A DNA stretch of 64,000 bases from Streptomyces sp. NBC_01235 (lineage in GTDB: Bacteria > Actinomycetota > Actinomycetes > Streptomycetales > Streptomycetaceae): positions 3,782,001 through 3,846,000 of the forward strand of contig NZ_CP108513.1 of the NCBI RefSeq assembly GCF_035989285.1. Reading direction: 5' to 3'. Of this stretch, positions 41,224 to 50,791 are shown in pieces (position 1 is the first letter of the stretch; each line of letters opens with the position of its first letter). The notes under the pieces are model-generated. The model saw nothing but the letters and a program-made list of their open reading frames with translations. It ran no database searches and was not told the origin of the DNA. The position numbers were made by a program, and so were the translations under genes.

Positions 41224-42747
41224 TCAGCCGTTGCGCAGGCGGGCCGCCAGGGCGGCCAGGGTCTGGGCGGTGTCGGTCAGGGACTGCACGGCCGCCTCCA
41301 GGTCCGCGGCCACCAGGGGCCCCGGGAGGGCGGGGGCCTTGGCGGCGGGGACCGGCGTGCCGCGGTATCCGATGGGCCCCTCGTTGTAGCGCTGGTAGTA
41401 GCCGGTGAACGCCTGCCCCGTGGGCGCCGCGACGAAGCGGACCCGGGCGAGCTGGATCTCGGTCGCGCCGGAGTTGGAACTGATCTCCAGCCGATAGTGA
41501 CGGTAGGCCGTGGTGCGCGGGACGCGCAGGACGAACTCCCTGCTCTGGAAGCGCCCGGTGAAGGTTTCGCCGGTGCGGGAGTCCAGCGGCGTCCAGGTGC
41601 GGCCGTCGGTGGAACCGAGGAGGGTCCAGTCGCGGGGGTCGCGGTCGGGGCAGTCGTTCGCCGACGTCAGGGAGTACGACGAGACGGCGGTGGGGCGGGC
41701 GAGGGTGAAGTCGAGCAGGGCGGTGTCGTCGAAGGTCAGCCACTTGCCCCGCTGGTCGTCCAGGAGGTTGACGGCGACCTCCCCACCATCGTCGAACTCG
41801 TCGCTGGCCTCCACCTCGGTCACCACGACGTCGCGCGTCGCGGTCTGGAGCACGGCCACACCGGAGTTGCCCCGCTGATCGCGCCAGGACACCCGCTCGA
41901 CGGGCGCTCCCCCGTCGTCCACCAGCAGCCGCAGTTCGTGCGAGGTGTGCCAGCCGCCGCCCCAGCCCTCCTCCGTGCGGAAGCGGTGCAGACAGGACTC
42001 CGCCGCGTCGTCGAGGCCCTCGGGAAACGCCCAGCCGCCGGTGAGACGGCCGCGGTACTCGTAGACGGTGCCGTCGGCCGCGCGATGGACGCCGTGGAAG
42101 TCGGACATGTTGGACTGGAAGCTGATGGCCGACTCCGCGCCGTCCTCCCCGCGCCAGTTGAGCTGCGCGGGCAGCGAGTGCTCGTCCCGGTCGATGTGGA
42201 AGAGCAGCGGCGGAGCCGGCTCCCAGGACGAGGCGGAGAAGGGGGCGCGGAGTTCGGTGCGGTAGGCGAAGACCGAGTCCCGGGAGGCCTGCGCCGCCCG
42301 CGCGCGCTCCGAGCGGCCCCGCTCGTCGATGGAGTCCAGGGTGATCCGGTAGAGCCAGAGCATGCTGCGCGCCTCGGCCGAGGCTCGTATCTCCAGGGTG
42401 TTGGTGCCCGGTTTCAGCAGCCGTGCGGGCACCGCGAACACGTTGTCCTGCGGGAGGTCGCCGCCGCCGGGCACGGTGAGGTCCTCGGCCAGCGCCTCGC
42501 CCTGGAGCAGTACGTCGATCGGGGCGTATCCCGGTGCGGAACCGAGCCTGGAGACAAGAGCCGTGACGGTGAGCGTCGCCTGGGGTATCGCCTCCGGATC
42601 CGCCACCTCGAACTCCAGCGTCACGCTCCCGCCCGCGTCCAGCGCCAGATGGGACCCGGCGAACCGGCACCCCTCGCGGTGGACCTCGGCGTTGGACAGA
42701 CGAGCCGGATCGACGGAGAAGTCCGCGAAGGTGGCCTGCAGGCTCAT
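41224..42747 (-). CDS. Hypothetical protein with discoidin (F5/8 type C)-like domain
   Basis: 507 residues, no signal peptide. The N-terminal half is beta-rich (VTLEFEVADPEAIPQATLTV, then a galactose-binding-like jelly roll with LKPGTNTLEIRAS). A central WGGGWHTSHELRLLVDDGG segment follows. Residues about 330-455 look like a coagulation factor 5/8 C or CBM32 domain (ARPTAVSSYSLTSANDCPDR, DWTLLGSTDGRTWTPLDSR, YRHYRLEISSNSGATEIQLA). The C-terminus is a Pro/Ala linker and a helix. Probably binds glycans; an intracellular lectin would be unusual, so non-classical export or a structural role is possible. Single gene. Confidence 0.7.
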   Translation of the reverse strand: MSLQATFADFSVDPARLSNAEVHREGCRFAGSHLALDAGGSVTLEFEVADPEAIPQATLTVTALVSRLGSAPGYAPIDVLLQGEALAEDLTVPGGGDLPQDNVFAVPARLLKPGTNTLEIRASAEARSMLWLYRITLDSIDERGRSERARAAQASRDSVFAYRTELRAPFSASSWEPAPPLLFHIDRDEHSLPAQLNWRGEDGAESAISFQSNMSDFHGVHRAADGTVYEYRGRLTGGWAFPEGLDDAAESCLHRFRTEEGWGGGWHTSHELRLLVDDGGAPVERVSWRDQRGNSGVAVLQTATRDVVVTEVEASDEFDDGGEVAVNLLDDQRGKWLTFDDTALLDFTLARPTAVSSYSLTSANDCPDRDPRDWTLLGSTDGRTWTPLDSRTGETFTGRFQSREFVLRVPRTTAYRHYRLEISSNSGATEIQLARVRFVAAPTGQAFTGYYQRYNEGPIGYRGTPVPAAKAPALPGPLVAADLEAAVQSLTDTAQTLAALAARLRNG

Positions 42748-43137
42748 AACTTCAGCTCCTGACGGACAATCAACTTCGGTCGCACCAAGGGGTGATGACC
42801 GTGATCAGGGACCTTAGCGCCAGGGTCTGACAGTGCCGTGGAAGAGAGCCCGGAGCACCGGACCGCGGCACGGTAATTCGAACGGACTCGGCACGTTTGG
42901 ACTTTGCCCGATTCTGGCTCATCGCCGACCGATTCGAGGACTCGGATCTGCCGCCGCCCTACCCGGGCCAATGATCCGACCAGCGTATTCGTCCGCGGTT
43001 ACGCCTATCCCATATAAGCAGGTCACAGGCGTGACATCTGCCGGATCTCCTCCCGTTCCATCAACGTTCAATCCACCGTTCCTGCTTGCGCTCAATACAG
43101 TCCCTAAGGTCCCTGAAGGCTTCGAAAGAGGGGATCC
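42748..43137. promoter_or_regulatory. Divergent intergenic region, lower GC
   Basis: 390 bp without a gene between the lectin-like gene (-) and the ABC operon (+). Contains CATATAAG (43012-43019) as a possible -10-like element and the dyad GTCACAGGCGTGAC (43022-43035), a candidate operator for the ABC operon. Confidence 0.35.
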
Positions 43138-44097
43138 ATGGACACACTCCTTTCCGTCCGGGCTCGCGGGATCACCAAATGCTTCGGCGACGTCGTCGCG
43201 CTCGACGGCATCGATCTGGATGTGGCACAGGGTCAGATACACGGCCTGGTCGGACCGAACGGCGCGGGCAAGACGACGCTGCTCGGCCTCCTGCTGGGCC
43301 TGGCCGTCGCCGACAGCGGCTCGCTCGAGATCCTGGGTACGCCGGTCGGACGGGCGCTCGCCGCTCCCGACGGTGTCGCCGGTTTCGTGGACGGGCCCGG
43401 TCTCTACCCCTCACTCACCGCCCGGCAGAACCTCGCCGCCCTGGCCGCACTCCGCGGCGGCGACGCGCGGACCGTGGGAATCGACGACGCGCTCGCCCGG
43501 GTCGGGCTCACCGATGTCGCCGACGACCGCGCCCGCGGTTTCTCCCTGGGCATGCGCCAGCGGCTCGGTCTCGCCGCCGCCCTGCTCACCAAGCCCCGGC
43601 TGCTCGTGCTCGACGAACCGTCCAACGGCCTCGACCCGGCCGGCAAGAGGCACGTACACGGTGTCCTCGGCCGGCTCGCGGCGAACGGCACCGCCGTCGT
43701 GCTCTCGAGCCACCGCATGGACGACCTCGAGGCACTGTGCTCCGAGGTCACCATCCTCACGACCGGACGAGTCGTCTTCTCCGGTCCGTTGAGCAAGCTG
43801 GCCGCCGAGAACCGTGAACTCGACTACCGGTTGGTCACCTCCGACTCGCGGGCCGCCTGCCGGGAGGCTGCCGACACGGCCGGGATCCACCTCGTCGACG
43901 ACGCCGGGGCACGGCGCGACGGCGACAGGCTCGTCGTGCGCGCGCTGGTGCCCGCCCTCGACGCCCTGGTGGCGCGGCTCGTCCACGCGGGCATCGCGGT
44001 GCGCGAACTCACCCCGGTGGTGTCACCGCTCGAGGCCGCGTTCCTCGCCCTCACCGACCAGCACGAGCAGCACGAGCAGCAGGAGGCCGGCAGATGA
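43138..44097 (+). CDS. ABC transporter ATP-binding protein
   Basis: 319 residues. Walker A GPNGAGKTT, signature FSLGMRQRLGLAAALL, Walker B LLVLDEPSNGLDPAG and switch His in SSHRMDD are intact. A C-terminal accessory domain of about 100 residues (DYRLVTSDSRAACREA onward) is typical of ABC-2 export ATPases. Start follows GAAAGAGGGG. Overlaps the permease gene by 4 bp (ATGA). With the permease and a secreted phosphoesterase it forms a three-gene operon, perhaps exporting a lipid or peptide whose phosphate is handled outside. Confidence 0.92.
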   Translation: MDTLLSVRARGITKCFGDVVALDGIDLDVAQGQIHGLVGPNGAGKTTLLGLLLGLAVADSGSLEILGTPVGRALAAPDGVAGFVDGPGLYPSLTARQNLAALAALRGGDARTVGIDDALARVGLTDVADDRARGFSLGMRQRLGLAAALLTKPRLLVLDEPSNGLDPAGKRHVHGVLGRLAANGTAVVLSSHRMDDLEALCSEVTILTTGRVVFSGPLSKLAAENRELDYRLVTSDSRAACREAADTAGIHLVDDAGARRDGDRLVVRALVPALDALVARLVHAGIAVRELTPVVSPLEAAFLALTDQHEQHEQQEAGR

Positions 44098-45473
44098 CCG
44101 CGACCACAGTCGACGACCGCGTCAACGACCGCGCTGCCGTTGCCAGTCGAGCGGCCCGCGTCTCCGTATCGCGCTGCTACCGCTTCGAGCTGGTCAAACT
44201 GGTCTCGCAGTGGCGGATCCGCCTGCTGGTCCTCGCCTGCTGGATCGCGCCGGCACTCTTCGTCGCCGCGGTGAGCGAGCAGAGCACGCTCCCCACCGAC
44301 ACCCTCTTCGGTCGCTGGATGCACGCCACGGGGTGGGCCGGACCGCTGGTGATGCTCGGTTTCGCGGGCACCTGGGCGCTGCCGCTGCTGACGTCGGTGG
44401 TCGCCGGCGACGTGTTCGCCTCCGAGGACCGGCTCGGCACCTGGCGCCATCTGCTCGTGGCGGTCCGCTCGCCGCGACGGATCTTCTCGGCGAAGGCACT
44501 GGCCAGCCTCACCGTCATCCTGCTGCTCGTGGCCGGGCTGGCCTGTTCCAGCACGGCCGGCGGCCTCGTGACGGTCGGCAACCAGCCGCTGGTCGGCCTC
44601 GACGGCCACCTGCTGGCGCCGGCGGACGCCGCCGGGAAGGTCCTCCTCGCCTGGGTCTGCGTGCTCGCCCCGACCCTGGCCCTCGCCGGGATCGGACTCC
44701 TGGGGTCGGTCGCGCTGGGACGGTCCCCGATGGGACTGCTGATTCCGGTGCTCGTCGCGCTCGCGATGCAGCTCGCCCAGATGCTGCCGCTGCCCGTCGC
44801 CGTACGCCTCGCCCTGCCCAGCTACGCCTTCATCGCCTGGAACGGTCTGTTCACCGGCCCGGCGCAGCTCGGCCCGCTCCTGATCGGCGTCGCGGTCAGC
44901 CTGGTGTGGGCCGCGCTCACGACCTCGCTGGCCTGTCTGCTCTTCCTGCGGCGCGACTTCACCAACCTGAGCTACGACGGCTCGGGGCGCCGCGCGATCA
45001 CCACCGGACTCCTGCCGCCCGCCGGACTGCTCGCCCTCACGGTCACGGTCGTCGCCGTGGCGACCCCGTCCGTGGGTTCCGGGATCCAGCAGAACAAGGT
45101 GCAGCGGTCGGTCGCCACGGCGTTCGCCCACCTCTACCGCTTGCAGACCGAGCAGCTCAACCGCCCGGCCGTCACCGAGGCGCAACTGCGGGCCACGGCC
45201 GTGTGCAACAAGGGCGCCGGCCATCTCGCCCCCGAAGGACCGGGCAACGACTGGCGTTGCGTCGTCTCCTGGCATCTCCCCGGCGTCGAGGCCACAGGGC
45301 AGGCCGTCTACCAGCTCGACGTCACCGCAGACGGGCGGTTCGTGGCCGATGGCGACGGACCGAAGGAAGTCAACGGCTACTTCCTGGTGCGAACCCCGGC
45401 CGGGGACGCACCGAACCCGCTCTGGCAGTTCGACGGCAACGCCGAACTGCTCGCCACCACCCCGAAGGGATAA
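44094..45473 (+). CDS. ABC-2-type permease
   Basis: 459 residues with about six membrane helices (LLVLACWIAPALFVAAV, GPLVMLGFAGTWALPLLTSV, TVILLLVAGLACSS, PMGLLIPVLVALAMQLAQML, LGPLLIGVAVSLVWAALT, LLALTVTVVAVATPS). After the last helix an extracytoplasmic C-terminal domain of about 130 residues follows (SGIQQNKVQRSVATAFAHLY to the end), longer than usual for ABC-2 permeases, which could contact the secreted phosphoesterase encoded next. The ATPase gene overlaps by 4 bp upstream; only four bases separate it from the phosphoesterase ATG. Confidence 0.88.
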   Translation: MTATTVDDRVNDRAAVASRAARVSVSRCYRFELVKLVSQWRIRLLVLACWIAPALFVAAVSEQSTLPTDTLFGRWMHATGWAGPLVMLGFAGTWALPLLTSVVAGDVFASEDRLGTWRHLLVAVRSPRRIFSAKALASLTVILLLVAGLACSSTAGGLVTVGNQPLVGLDGHLLAPADAAGKVLLAWVCVLAPTLALAGIGLLGSVALGRSPMGLLIPVLVALAMQLAQMLPLPVAVRLALPSYAFIAWNGLFTGPAQLGPLLIGVAVSLVWAALTTSLACLLFLRRDFTNLSYDGSGRRAITTGLLPPAGLLALTVTVVAVATPSVGSGIQQNKVQRSVATAFAHLYRLQTEQLNRPAVTEAQLRATAVCNKGAGHLAPEGPGNDWRCVVSWHLPGVEATGQAVYQLDVTADGRFVADGDGPKEVNGYFLVRTPAGDAPNPLWQFDGNAELLATTPKG

Positions 45474-45477
45474 CTCC

Positions 45478-48234
45478 ATGCAGGTAACACGCCGCCGCAG
45501 GCGTGTCGAGAAGGAGCGTTCCGGCTTTCTCGGCAGACGCCTCGGCCGCCGGACACCCTTGCTGACGACGGGCACCGCCGTGGTCGCCCTCATCGCCGCC
45601 GGCACCGCTTTCGCCCAGACCAACCGGTTCGGCACCGACCAGGTCGGCCAGGTCACCGATCAGGGCCAGGTCATCTCCAGCGACCAGTACATCGCCCCGT
45701 ACGGCGACCGCCTCGTAGTCGACAGCGGCAAGATCATGTCGTCCTCGGTCAGCCCTGACGGCACCCATCTCGCGGCCTCGGTCACCGACGGTGGGGCGGC
45801 GCTGTCCATCGTGGACCTGAAGAGCTGGAAGGTGCAGCAGCTCGTCGGCAAATCCGCGTCTTCGAACCCGCGCATCAGCAGCAACAGCGTGGGCCAGGAG
45901 GGCCCCACGTACTCGCCCGACGGCTCGCAGCTGTGGCTGGGCCAGACCGACGGCTACACCAGGTTCACCGTGAACGCGGACGGCAGCGTCGCCAACCCGA
46001 CGGCCATCACCATCCCGGCGGACGGGGCCAAGCACGCCCTGGTGGGTGAGGCGGTGTTCTCGTCCGACGGCTCCACCGTGTACTCAGCCGTCAACGGCCA
46101 GAACCGGGTGGTCGCCATCGACGCGGCGACCGGGACCATCAAGCAGAGCTGGGCCGTGGGCAACGCCCCTCGTGACCTGGCCGAGGTCGGTTCCAAGCTC
46201 TACGTCAGCAACGAGGGCGGGCGTCCGGCGAAGCCCGGCGACACCACCATCAACTCCTACGGCACCCAGGTGCCGGCCAGTCCGGTGACCGCCGCCACCA
46301 CCACCGGCACGGTCAGCGTCATCGACCTGGCGAAGCCGGACGCCGCCGTCAAAAGCATCGACGTCGGTCTGCATCCGACCGCCCTGTACGCCAAGAAGGG
46401 CGCGGTGTTGGTCACCGACACCGCCACCAACGACGTGTCGGTCATCGACACCGCCCGCGACAAGGTCGTGCAGACCATCGCCACCCAGCCGTGGCCGCAG
46501 GCGTCAGTGGGCTACGAGCCCGACGCGGTGACGCTCACCGACGACGGCCATCTGCTGGTGACGCTCGGCCGCGCCAACGCGGTCGCCGTCTACCGGTACA
46601 CGACCCCGCAGGAGCCGGTCAGCTATGTCGGCCTGCTTCCGACGGACTACTTCCCCGCGGAGATCGCCACCGTGGGCAACCAGGTGGTCGTCTCCAACAC
46701 CCGTGGTATCGACGCCCGCCGTCCCACCACGGCCGGCGGTCACGGCACCCACGACACGACCTCAAGCCTGCAGCGGTTCACACTGCCGAGCGACCGGGTC
46801 ATCCGGTCCGAGACGGCCAAGGTCTTCCAGCAGAACGGCTGGACCGGCGGCTCGGTCACCCGGACCGACGGCAAGAGCCACGCGAAGCCGGTGCCGGTCC
46901 CGGTGCGGCTCGGCGACCCGTCGACGATCAAGCACGTCTTCCTGATCGTCAAGGAGAACCGGACCTACGACCAGCTCTTCGGCGACGTTCCGCAGGGCAA
47001 CGGCGCCCCGTCGCTGGCGGAGTTCGGCGAGAACGTGACGCCGAACCAGCACGCGCTGGCCGCGCAGTTCGGCCTGTACGACAACACGTACGACATCGGC
47101 ACGAACTCCGCCGAGGGCCACAACTGGCTGATGCAGGCCGACGACCCGGAGTACACCGAGTCCTCGGCCGGTGAGTACGCGCGCAGTTACGACACCGAGG
47201 ACGACGCTCTCGGCCACCAGCGGACCGGCTTCCTGTGGACCGGTGCGCAGGCGGCGGGGAAGTCCGTGCGGGACTTCGGCGAGTTCCAGCAGTTCCTGAC
47301 CAAGCCGTCAGGCGCGAGCTGGCAGAACCTGTACTGCGACGCCAAGAACATGGACGCGACCGGGCAAGGCACCGCCTACACCCTGAACTCGTCCTCGCCG
47401 ATCCCGTCCCTCAACGACGTGTCGGTGCACGGCTTCCCGAAGTTCGACACCAGCGTCCCGGACATCTACCGGGAGCAGATCTGGAAGCAGGACTTCGAGA
47501 AGAACGGGCCGGCGAACCTGAACATGTTCTGGCTCTCCAGCGACCACACCGGTGGTCCGGCGAACGCCGCCGCCCAGGTCGCGGACAACGACCTCGCCAC
47601 CGGCCGGATCGTCGACGAGATCTCGCACAGCACGTACTGGAAGGACTCCGCGATCTTCGTGGTCGAGGACGACTCCCAGGCCGGCCTCGACCACGTCGAC
47701 GGCCACCGTGCCCCGATCCAGATCATCAGCCCCTACGCCCAGCACGGCACCGTCGACAACCACTACTACTCGCAGATCATGATGATCCGGACCATCGAGC
47801 AGATCCTCGGGATCCACCCGATGAACCAGAAGGACAGCGCGGCCAGCCCGATGCGTGGGGCGTTCACCGCGCGCCCGGTCTACACGCCGTTCAAGGCGCT
47901 GCCCAACCGGACCTCGTTGACCGATGGCCTGAAGACCCCGCCTGCCTGTGGCGTGGACACCCCGGCGCCGCAGGACCCGAGTGCGGCTGCCGTGCCGTCG
48001 GCGAAGGTGCCGGCGGACAAGCAGGCGCTCGCGGCACAGTGGGAGGCCTGGAAGTCGAAGCAGCGGCTGACCGGCCCGGGCGCCGTGCCCGACTACGCGA
48101 ACCCCGCGCAGATGAACCACTTCACCTGGTACCAGACACACGACTGGAAGAAGCCGTACCCGGGCGAGGACAAGATCTTCGCGCCGAAGGACGTGCCCGG
48201 CGCCTACATCCCGTCACCGGAGTCCGACGGCTGA
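45478..48234 (+). CDS. Secreted YncE-type propeller / phosphoesterase fusion protein
   Basis: 918 residues. N-terminal Arg-rich segment and a membrane or signal helix (TPLLTTGTAVVALIAAGTAF), then a seven-bladed YVTN/YncE-type propeller (about 60-430) and a phosphoesterase domain of the acid phosphatase/phospholipase C group (about 480-830: KHVFLIVKENRTYDQLFGD, TNSAEGHNWLMQ, IFVVEDDSQAGLDHVDGHR carrying metal-binding Asp/His). Acts outside the cell on a phosphate ester. The N-terminus is very basic and may anchor it. Four bases behind the ABC permease, same operon. An in-frame upstream GTG/ATG inside the permease is rejected. Confidence 0.85.
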   Translation: MQVTRRRRRVEKERSGFLGRRLGRRTPLLTTGTAVVALIAAGTAFAQTNRFGTDQVGQVTDQGQVISSDQYIAPYGDRLVVDSGKIMSSSVSPDGTHLAASVTDGGAALSIVDLKSWKVQQLVGKSASSNPRISSNSVGQEGPTYSPDGSQLWLGQTDGYTRFTVNADGSVANPTAITIPADGAKHALVGEAVFSSDGSTVYSAVNGQNRVVAIDAATGTIKQSWAVGNAPRDLAEVGSKLYVSNEGGRPAKPGDTTINSYGTQVPASPVTAATTTGTVSVIDLAKPDAAVKSIDVGLHPTALYAKKGAVLVTDTATNDVSVIDTARDKVVQTIATQPWPQASVGYEPDAVTLTDDGHLLVTLGRANAVAVYRYTTPQEPVSYVGLLPTDYFPAEIATVGNQVVVSNTRGIDARRPTTAGGHGTHDTTSSLQRFTLPSDRVIRSETAKVFQQNGWTGGSVTRTDGKSHAKPVPVPVRLGDPSTIKHVFLIVKENRTYDQLFGDVPQGNGAPSLAEFGENVTPNQHALAAQFGLYDNTYDIGTNSAEGHNWLMQADDPEYTESSAGEYARSYDTEDDALGHQRTGFLWTGAQAAGKSVRDFGEFQQFLTKPSGASWQNLYCDAKNMDATGQGTAYTLNSSSPIPSLNDVSVHGFPKFDTSVPDIYREQIWKQDFEKNGPANLNMFWLSSDHTGGPANAAAQVADNDLATGRIVDEISHSTYWKDSAIFVVEDDSQAGLDHVDGHRAPIQIISPYAQHGTVDNHYYSQIMMIRTIEQILGIHPMNQKDSAASPMRGAFTARPVYTPFKALPNRTSLTDGLKTPPACGVDTPAPQDPSAAAVPSAKVPADKQALAAQWEAWKSKQRLTGPGAVPDYANPAQMNHFTWYQTHDWKKPYPGEDKIFAPKDVPGAYIPSPESDG

Positions 48235-48251
48235 CGCGGCCTGATCGCCCC

Positions 48252-48292
48252 AAGGGGCCCCTGACCAGCGCCATCGCAGGTCAGGGGCCCTT
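48252..48292 (+). terminator. Strong terminator of ABC/phosphoesterase operon
   Basis: AAGGGGCCCCTGACC pairs with GGTCAGGGGCCCTT around a 12-nt loop, 17 bp after the stop codon. Confidence 0.9.
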
Positions 48293-48575
48293 CGAGTGGG
48301 CCATCCAGGAGAACCGAAGCGGCGGCGGTACCGCAACAGGGAACTGGCTCCACCGCTGAACATCACGAAGGAAGCCCCGGCCGAGCTGAGCTCCCCCGTG
48401 ATCTGCGCGAGTCGGCGGTCGAGGCGGCCGGTCGCCGTTCGTGCGCAGCTGCCGGCATGACGCGCGGCCGAGGCGCTACGGGCCGGAAGCCCCCGTACAC
48501 AGCAGCGTCAACCGCACGCAGCCAGAAACACGTTCCGTGACGATGCCCTGTGTGGCGACGGGGAGACCGAACGGA
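48293..48575. other. Intergenic region
   Basis: No supported gene. Frames here lack coding bias and starts. Lies between the phosphoesterase terminator and the convergent phosphotransferase gene. Confidence 0.5.
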
Positions 48576-49358
48576 TCAGTTCTCGAACAGGTTTCGGTTC
48601 GACTGGCTCCAGACCACCCTGCCGTCGAGTTCCTGGAGCAAGCCCTCAGCGACCCAGGTCGCCTGGGGTTCGTGGCCCTGCCCTGCCAAACGGCGGACGA
48701 CTGCGATGTCCTCCCGCTGCCTGGCGATGACGGCATCAACCATGCCGGACGCCGTGGGGAGACCGTAGGCAGTACAGAACAGTTCCAGGCGCCTACGGCG
48801 GTCGGGCGGTTCCGGGAAGCGCAGCCACCCCAGGCACTCGGCGTCGCTGCGGAAGGGGGCAACGTACTCGAGCGCGTAGGCCACATCGTGCAATCGCGGA
48901 GCCGGGCGTGCGAAGTCCCAGTCGATGATCCCCACGGGCCGGTGGCCCTGCCACACGACGTTCCACGGGCCGAAGTCTCCGTGGCAGATCGCATCGCCTT
49001 CGACGGGCCCGCCGCCCGTGCCGACGGCCCAGGCCGCTCCCTCCGGCGCAGAGAAGCCCACCGTCGCGTCATGGTATTCACGCAGCAGCCGGGCAAACGC
49101 AGACAGACCTTGCTCGTTCACCACCTTGGCCCAGCCCGCCGGCCCGGACTCCCCTTCGAGATAACTCAGGACCTCGCGGCCCTGCTCGTCGAACCCCAGG
49201 GCTCTGGGCGCGTACGGAAAGCCCACCGCTTCCAGATGTCGCAGCAGTGAATGAACCGTCGCAGTCCATGGCTGAACGGGCCTGCGGATCGTGTCACCGA
49301 TACGCACGATCTGCCGATGAGGGTGATCTTGCACAACGTCTTCGCTCGCCACCCGCAT
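48576..49358 (-). CDS. Aminoglycoside/choline-kinase-like phosphotransferase
   Basis: 260 residues from the ATG giving MRVASEDVVQDHPH. APH fold with catalytic HGDFGPWNVVW (Brenner motif, Asp base and Asn) and metal-binding GIIDWDFARPAP. An N-terminal GDTIRRPVQPWTATVHSLLR segment and LGFDEQGREVLSYLEGE correspond to the N-lobe. Members phosphorylate aminoglycosides, macrolides, choline or sugars; sequence alone does not tell, and most such solitary Streptomyces genes are uncharacterised. A longer frame upstream has poor codon quality. No cluster partner. Confidence 0.82.
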   Translation of the reverse strand: MRVASEDVVQDHPHRQIVRIGDTIRRPVQPWTATVHSLLRHLEAVGFPYAPRALGFDEQGREVLSYLEGESGPAGWAKVVNEQGLSAFARLLREYHDATVGFSAPEGAAWAVGTGGGPVEGDAICHGDFGPWNVVWQGHRPVGIIDWDFARPAPRLHDVAYALEYVAPFRSDAECLGWLRFPEPPDRRRRLELFCTAYGLPTASGMVDAVIARQREDIAVVRRLAGQGHEPQATWVAEGLLQELDGRVVWSQSNRNLFEN

Positions 49359-49560
49359 GACGCTACCCACGCCGCGAACGGCGCAGCAAACGGGTAACGG
49401 CGAGCAATGATCAGCGCCCAGATACCTCCCCGCCCATTGGCTGCCGCCGGGGATTCTCAACTGGCCCCTGTACGACGTGACGCCCACGCCGACGCTTGAC
49501 GATGTCGGCCAGGCCGGGCGTGCGGGCGAGCTTCTGTTCCAAATTCGCTGTCAGTAATAT

Positions 49561-49576
49561 TCTTGTCTAGTCAAGA
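49561..49576 (+). promoter_or_regulatory. Dyad upstream of padR
   Basis: TCTTGTCTAGTCAAGA: arms TCTTG/CAAGA. Followed by TAAGAT (49583-49588), a good -10 whose start point would coincide with the ATG, so leaderless transcription is likely. TAGTCAAG recurs upstream of the broken padR copy. Confidence 0.5.
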
Positions 49577-49594
49577 GGGCGATAAGATCTGGAC

Positions 49595-50158
49595 ATGGCA
49601 TTGCGCAACGCGGTTCTGGCAGCCCTCCTCGAGGGCGAGGCGTCCGGCTATGACCTGTCCAAGGGATTCGACGCGTCGGTGGCCAACTTCTGGATGGCCA
49701 CCCCGCAGCAGTTGTACAAGGAACTCGAGCGCATGGAGTCCCAGGGGCTGATCGAGGCCCGAGTCGTCCAGCAGGAACGCAGGCCCAACAAGCGCCTGTA
49801 CTCACTGACCGAGGCCGGACGCCAGGCGCTTGTCGAGTTCACCACGGCCTCGCCCAAGCCCACCGCGATCCGCGATGAGTTGCTGGTCAAGGTGCAGGCA
49901 GTCGACGAGGGCGACTCCGAGGCCGTGCGCACCGCGGTCGCCGAGCGTCTGGAGTGGGCGCGGGCCAAGCTGGCCCGCTACGACCGGCTCCGCGCACGCC
50001 TGCTCGCCGGGCGCACCGAGGAGGAGTACTTCGCCGAGGCCGAGCGCGTCGGCCCTTACCTGACCCTGATGCGGGGCCGCGCATTCGAGAAGGAGAACGT
50101 CCGCTGGGCCGAGCGGACGCTGAGCGTCCTGGAACAGCGATCCACGCTGCCGGCCTGA
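49595..50158 (+). CDS. PadR-family transcriptional regulator
   Basis: 187 residues. N-terminal winged helix (MALRNAVLAALLEGEASGYD, FWMATPQQLYKELERMES and QQERRPNKRLYSLTEAG for the wing) and a C-terminal helical Vir_C-like dimerisation domain (RDELLVKVQAVDEGDSEAVR to the end, about 90-185). PadR proteins repress phenolic-stress or efflux genes. The ATG lies 6 bp behind a -10-like TAAGAT with no Shine-Dalgarno, suggesting a leaderless mRNA. No obvious target gene is adjacent; instead the remains of a second PadR gene lie on the other strand. Confidence 0.9.
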   Translation: MALRNAVLAALLEGEASGYDLSKGFDASVANFWMATPQQLYKELERMESQGLIEARVVQQERRPNKRLYSLTEAGRQALVEFTTASPKPTAIRDELLVKVQAVDEGDSEAVRTAVAERLEWARAKLARYDRLRARLLAGRTEEEYFAEAERVGPYLTLMRGRAFEKENVRWAERTLSVLEQRSTLPA

Positions 50159-50218
50159 CACGCACCGACACGGTATGGCGCGTCGCGGCAGCGAAGTCCG
50201 AGGCGAGGACCACCGTTC

Positions 50219-50618
50219 GGCTCGGCCATGTCCGCATCCGGCTGCAGGCGTTTCTGCAGACGCTCGCAGCAGGACAACTTGGCGGTGGACCACTCCATGC
50301 GTTCGGCGATCGCGGACCGCACGGCCTCTGTCACCGGCGTCGACGTACTGGACTTCGACCATCAGCTCATCCCTGATGGCCGTCGGCTTGGCCGGGGATT
50401 CGGTGGTGTAGGCCCACACCGCCTCGAATCCGGCCTCAGTGAGGGAGAAGAGCCGCTTGTCGGGGCGGCGCTCCTGCTCAACGAGGCGGGCCGTGATGAG
50501 CCCGTCGCCCGCCATGCGCTCCAGTTCCAAATTGGCGACCGCTGCGTCGAACCCCTCGGTCGTACCCGGACGCCTCACCCTCCAGGAGGGCGGGAATCAC
50601 CGCGTTGCGTAGAGCCAT
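50219..50618 (-). pseudogene. Degenerate second padR gene
   Basis: Starts MALRNAVIPALLEGEASGYD like the intact copy, shifts frame to GFDAAVAN, lacks the 12-residue block that carries FWMATPQQLYKE, continues LERMAGDGLITARLVEQERR to KPTAIRDELMVEVQYVDAGD, shifts again to TEAVRSAIAERMEWSTAKLS, then ends early. Two frameshifts, one in-frame deletion and a lost C-terminus, so it cannot give a working regulator. The identity of its recognisable parts with the facing intact gene shows they are paralogues. Confidence 0.8.
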
Positions 50619-50634
50619 GCCGTCAATCCAGCAT

Positions 50635-50650
50635 TTGATTCACTAATCAA
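50635..50650 (-). promoter_or_regulatory. Dyad upstream of broken padR
   Basis: TTGATTCACTAATCAA, arms TTGATT/AATCAA, with TAGTCAAG close by on the same side as in the intact padR promoter. Looks like the old operator/promoter. Confidence 0.4.
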
Positions 50651-50791
50651 AAACTTGACTACCGCATGGACACCTCTCACCTACGAATCCGGTCTGCTAC
50701 GCGTCCTGACCTGTCTCGCTCCTTCTGAGCCGCTGCCGTGCCCGGCTCTCTATGGTCGTTGTACGTGGTCAGCGCCGGGTGGGGGTGGCTG

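Noticed and set aside
43824..45656. 610-codon minus-strand open frame opposite the ABC genes
   Set aside because: Shadow frame over two well-supported + strand genes.
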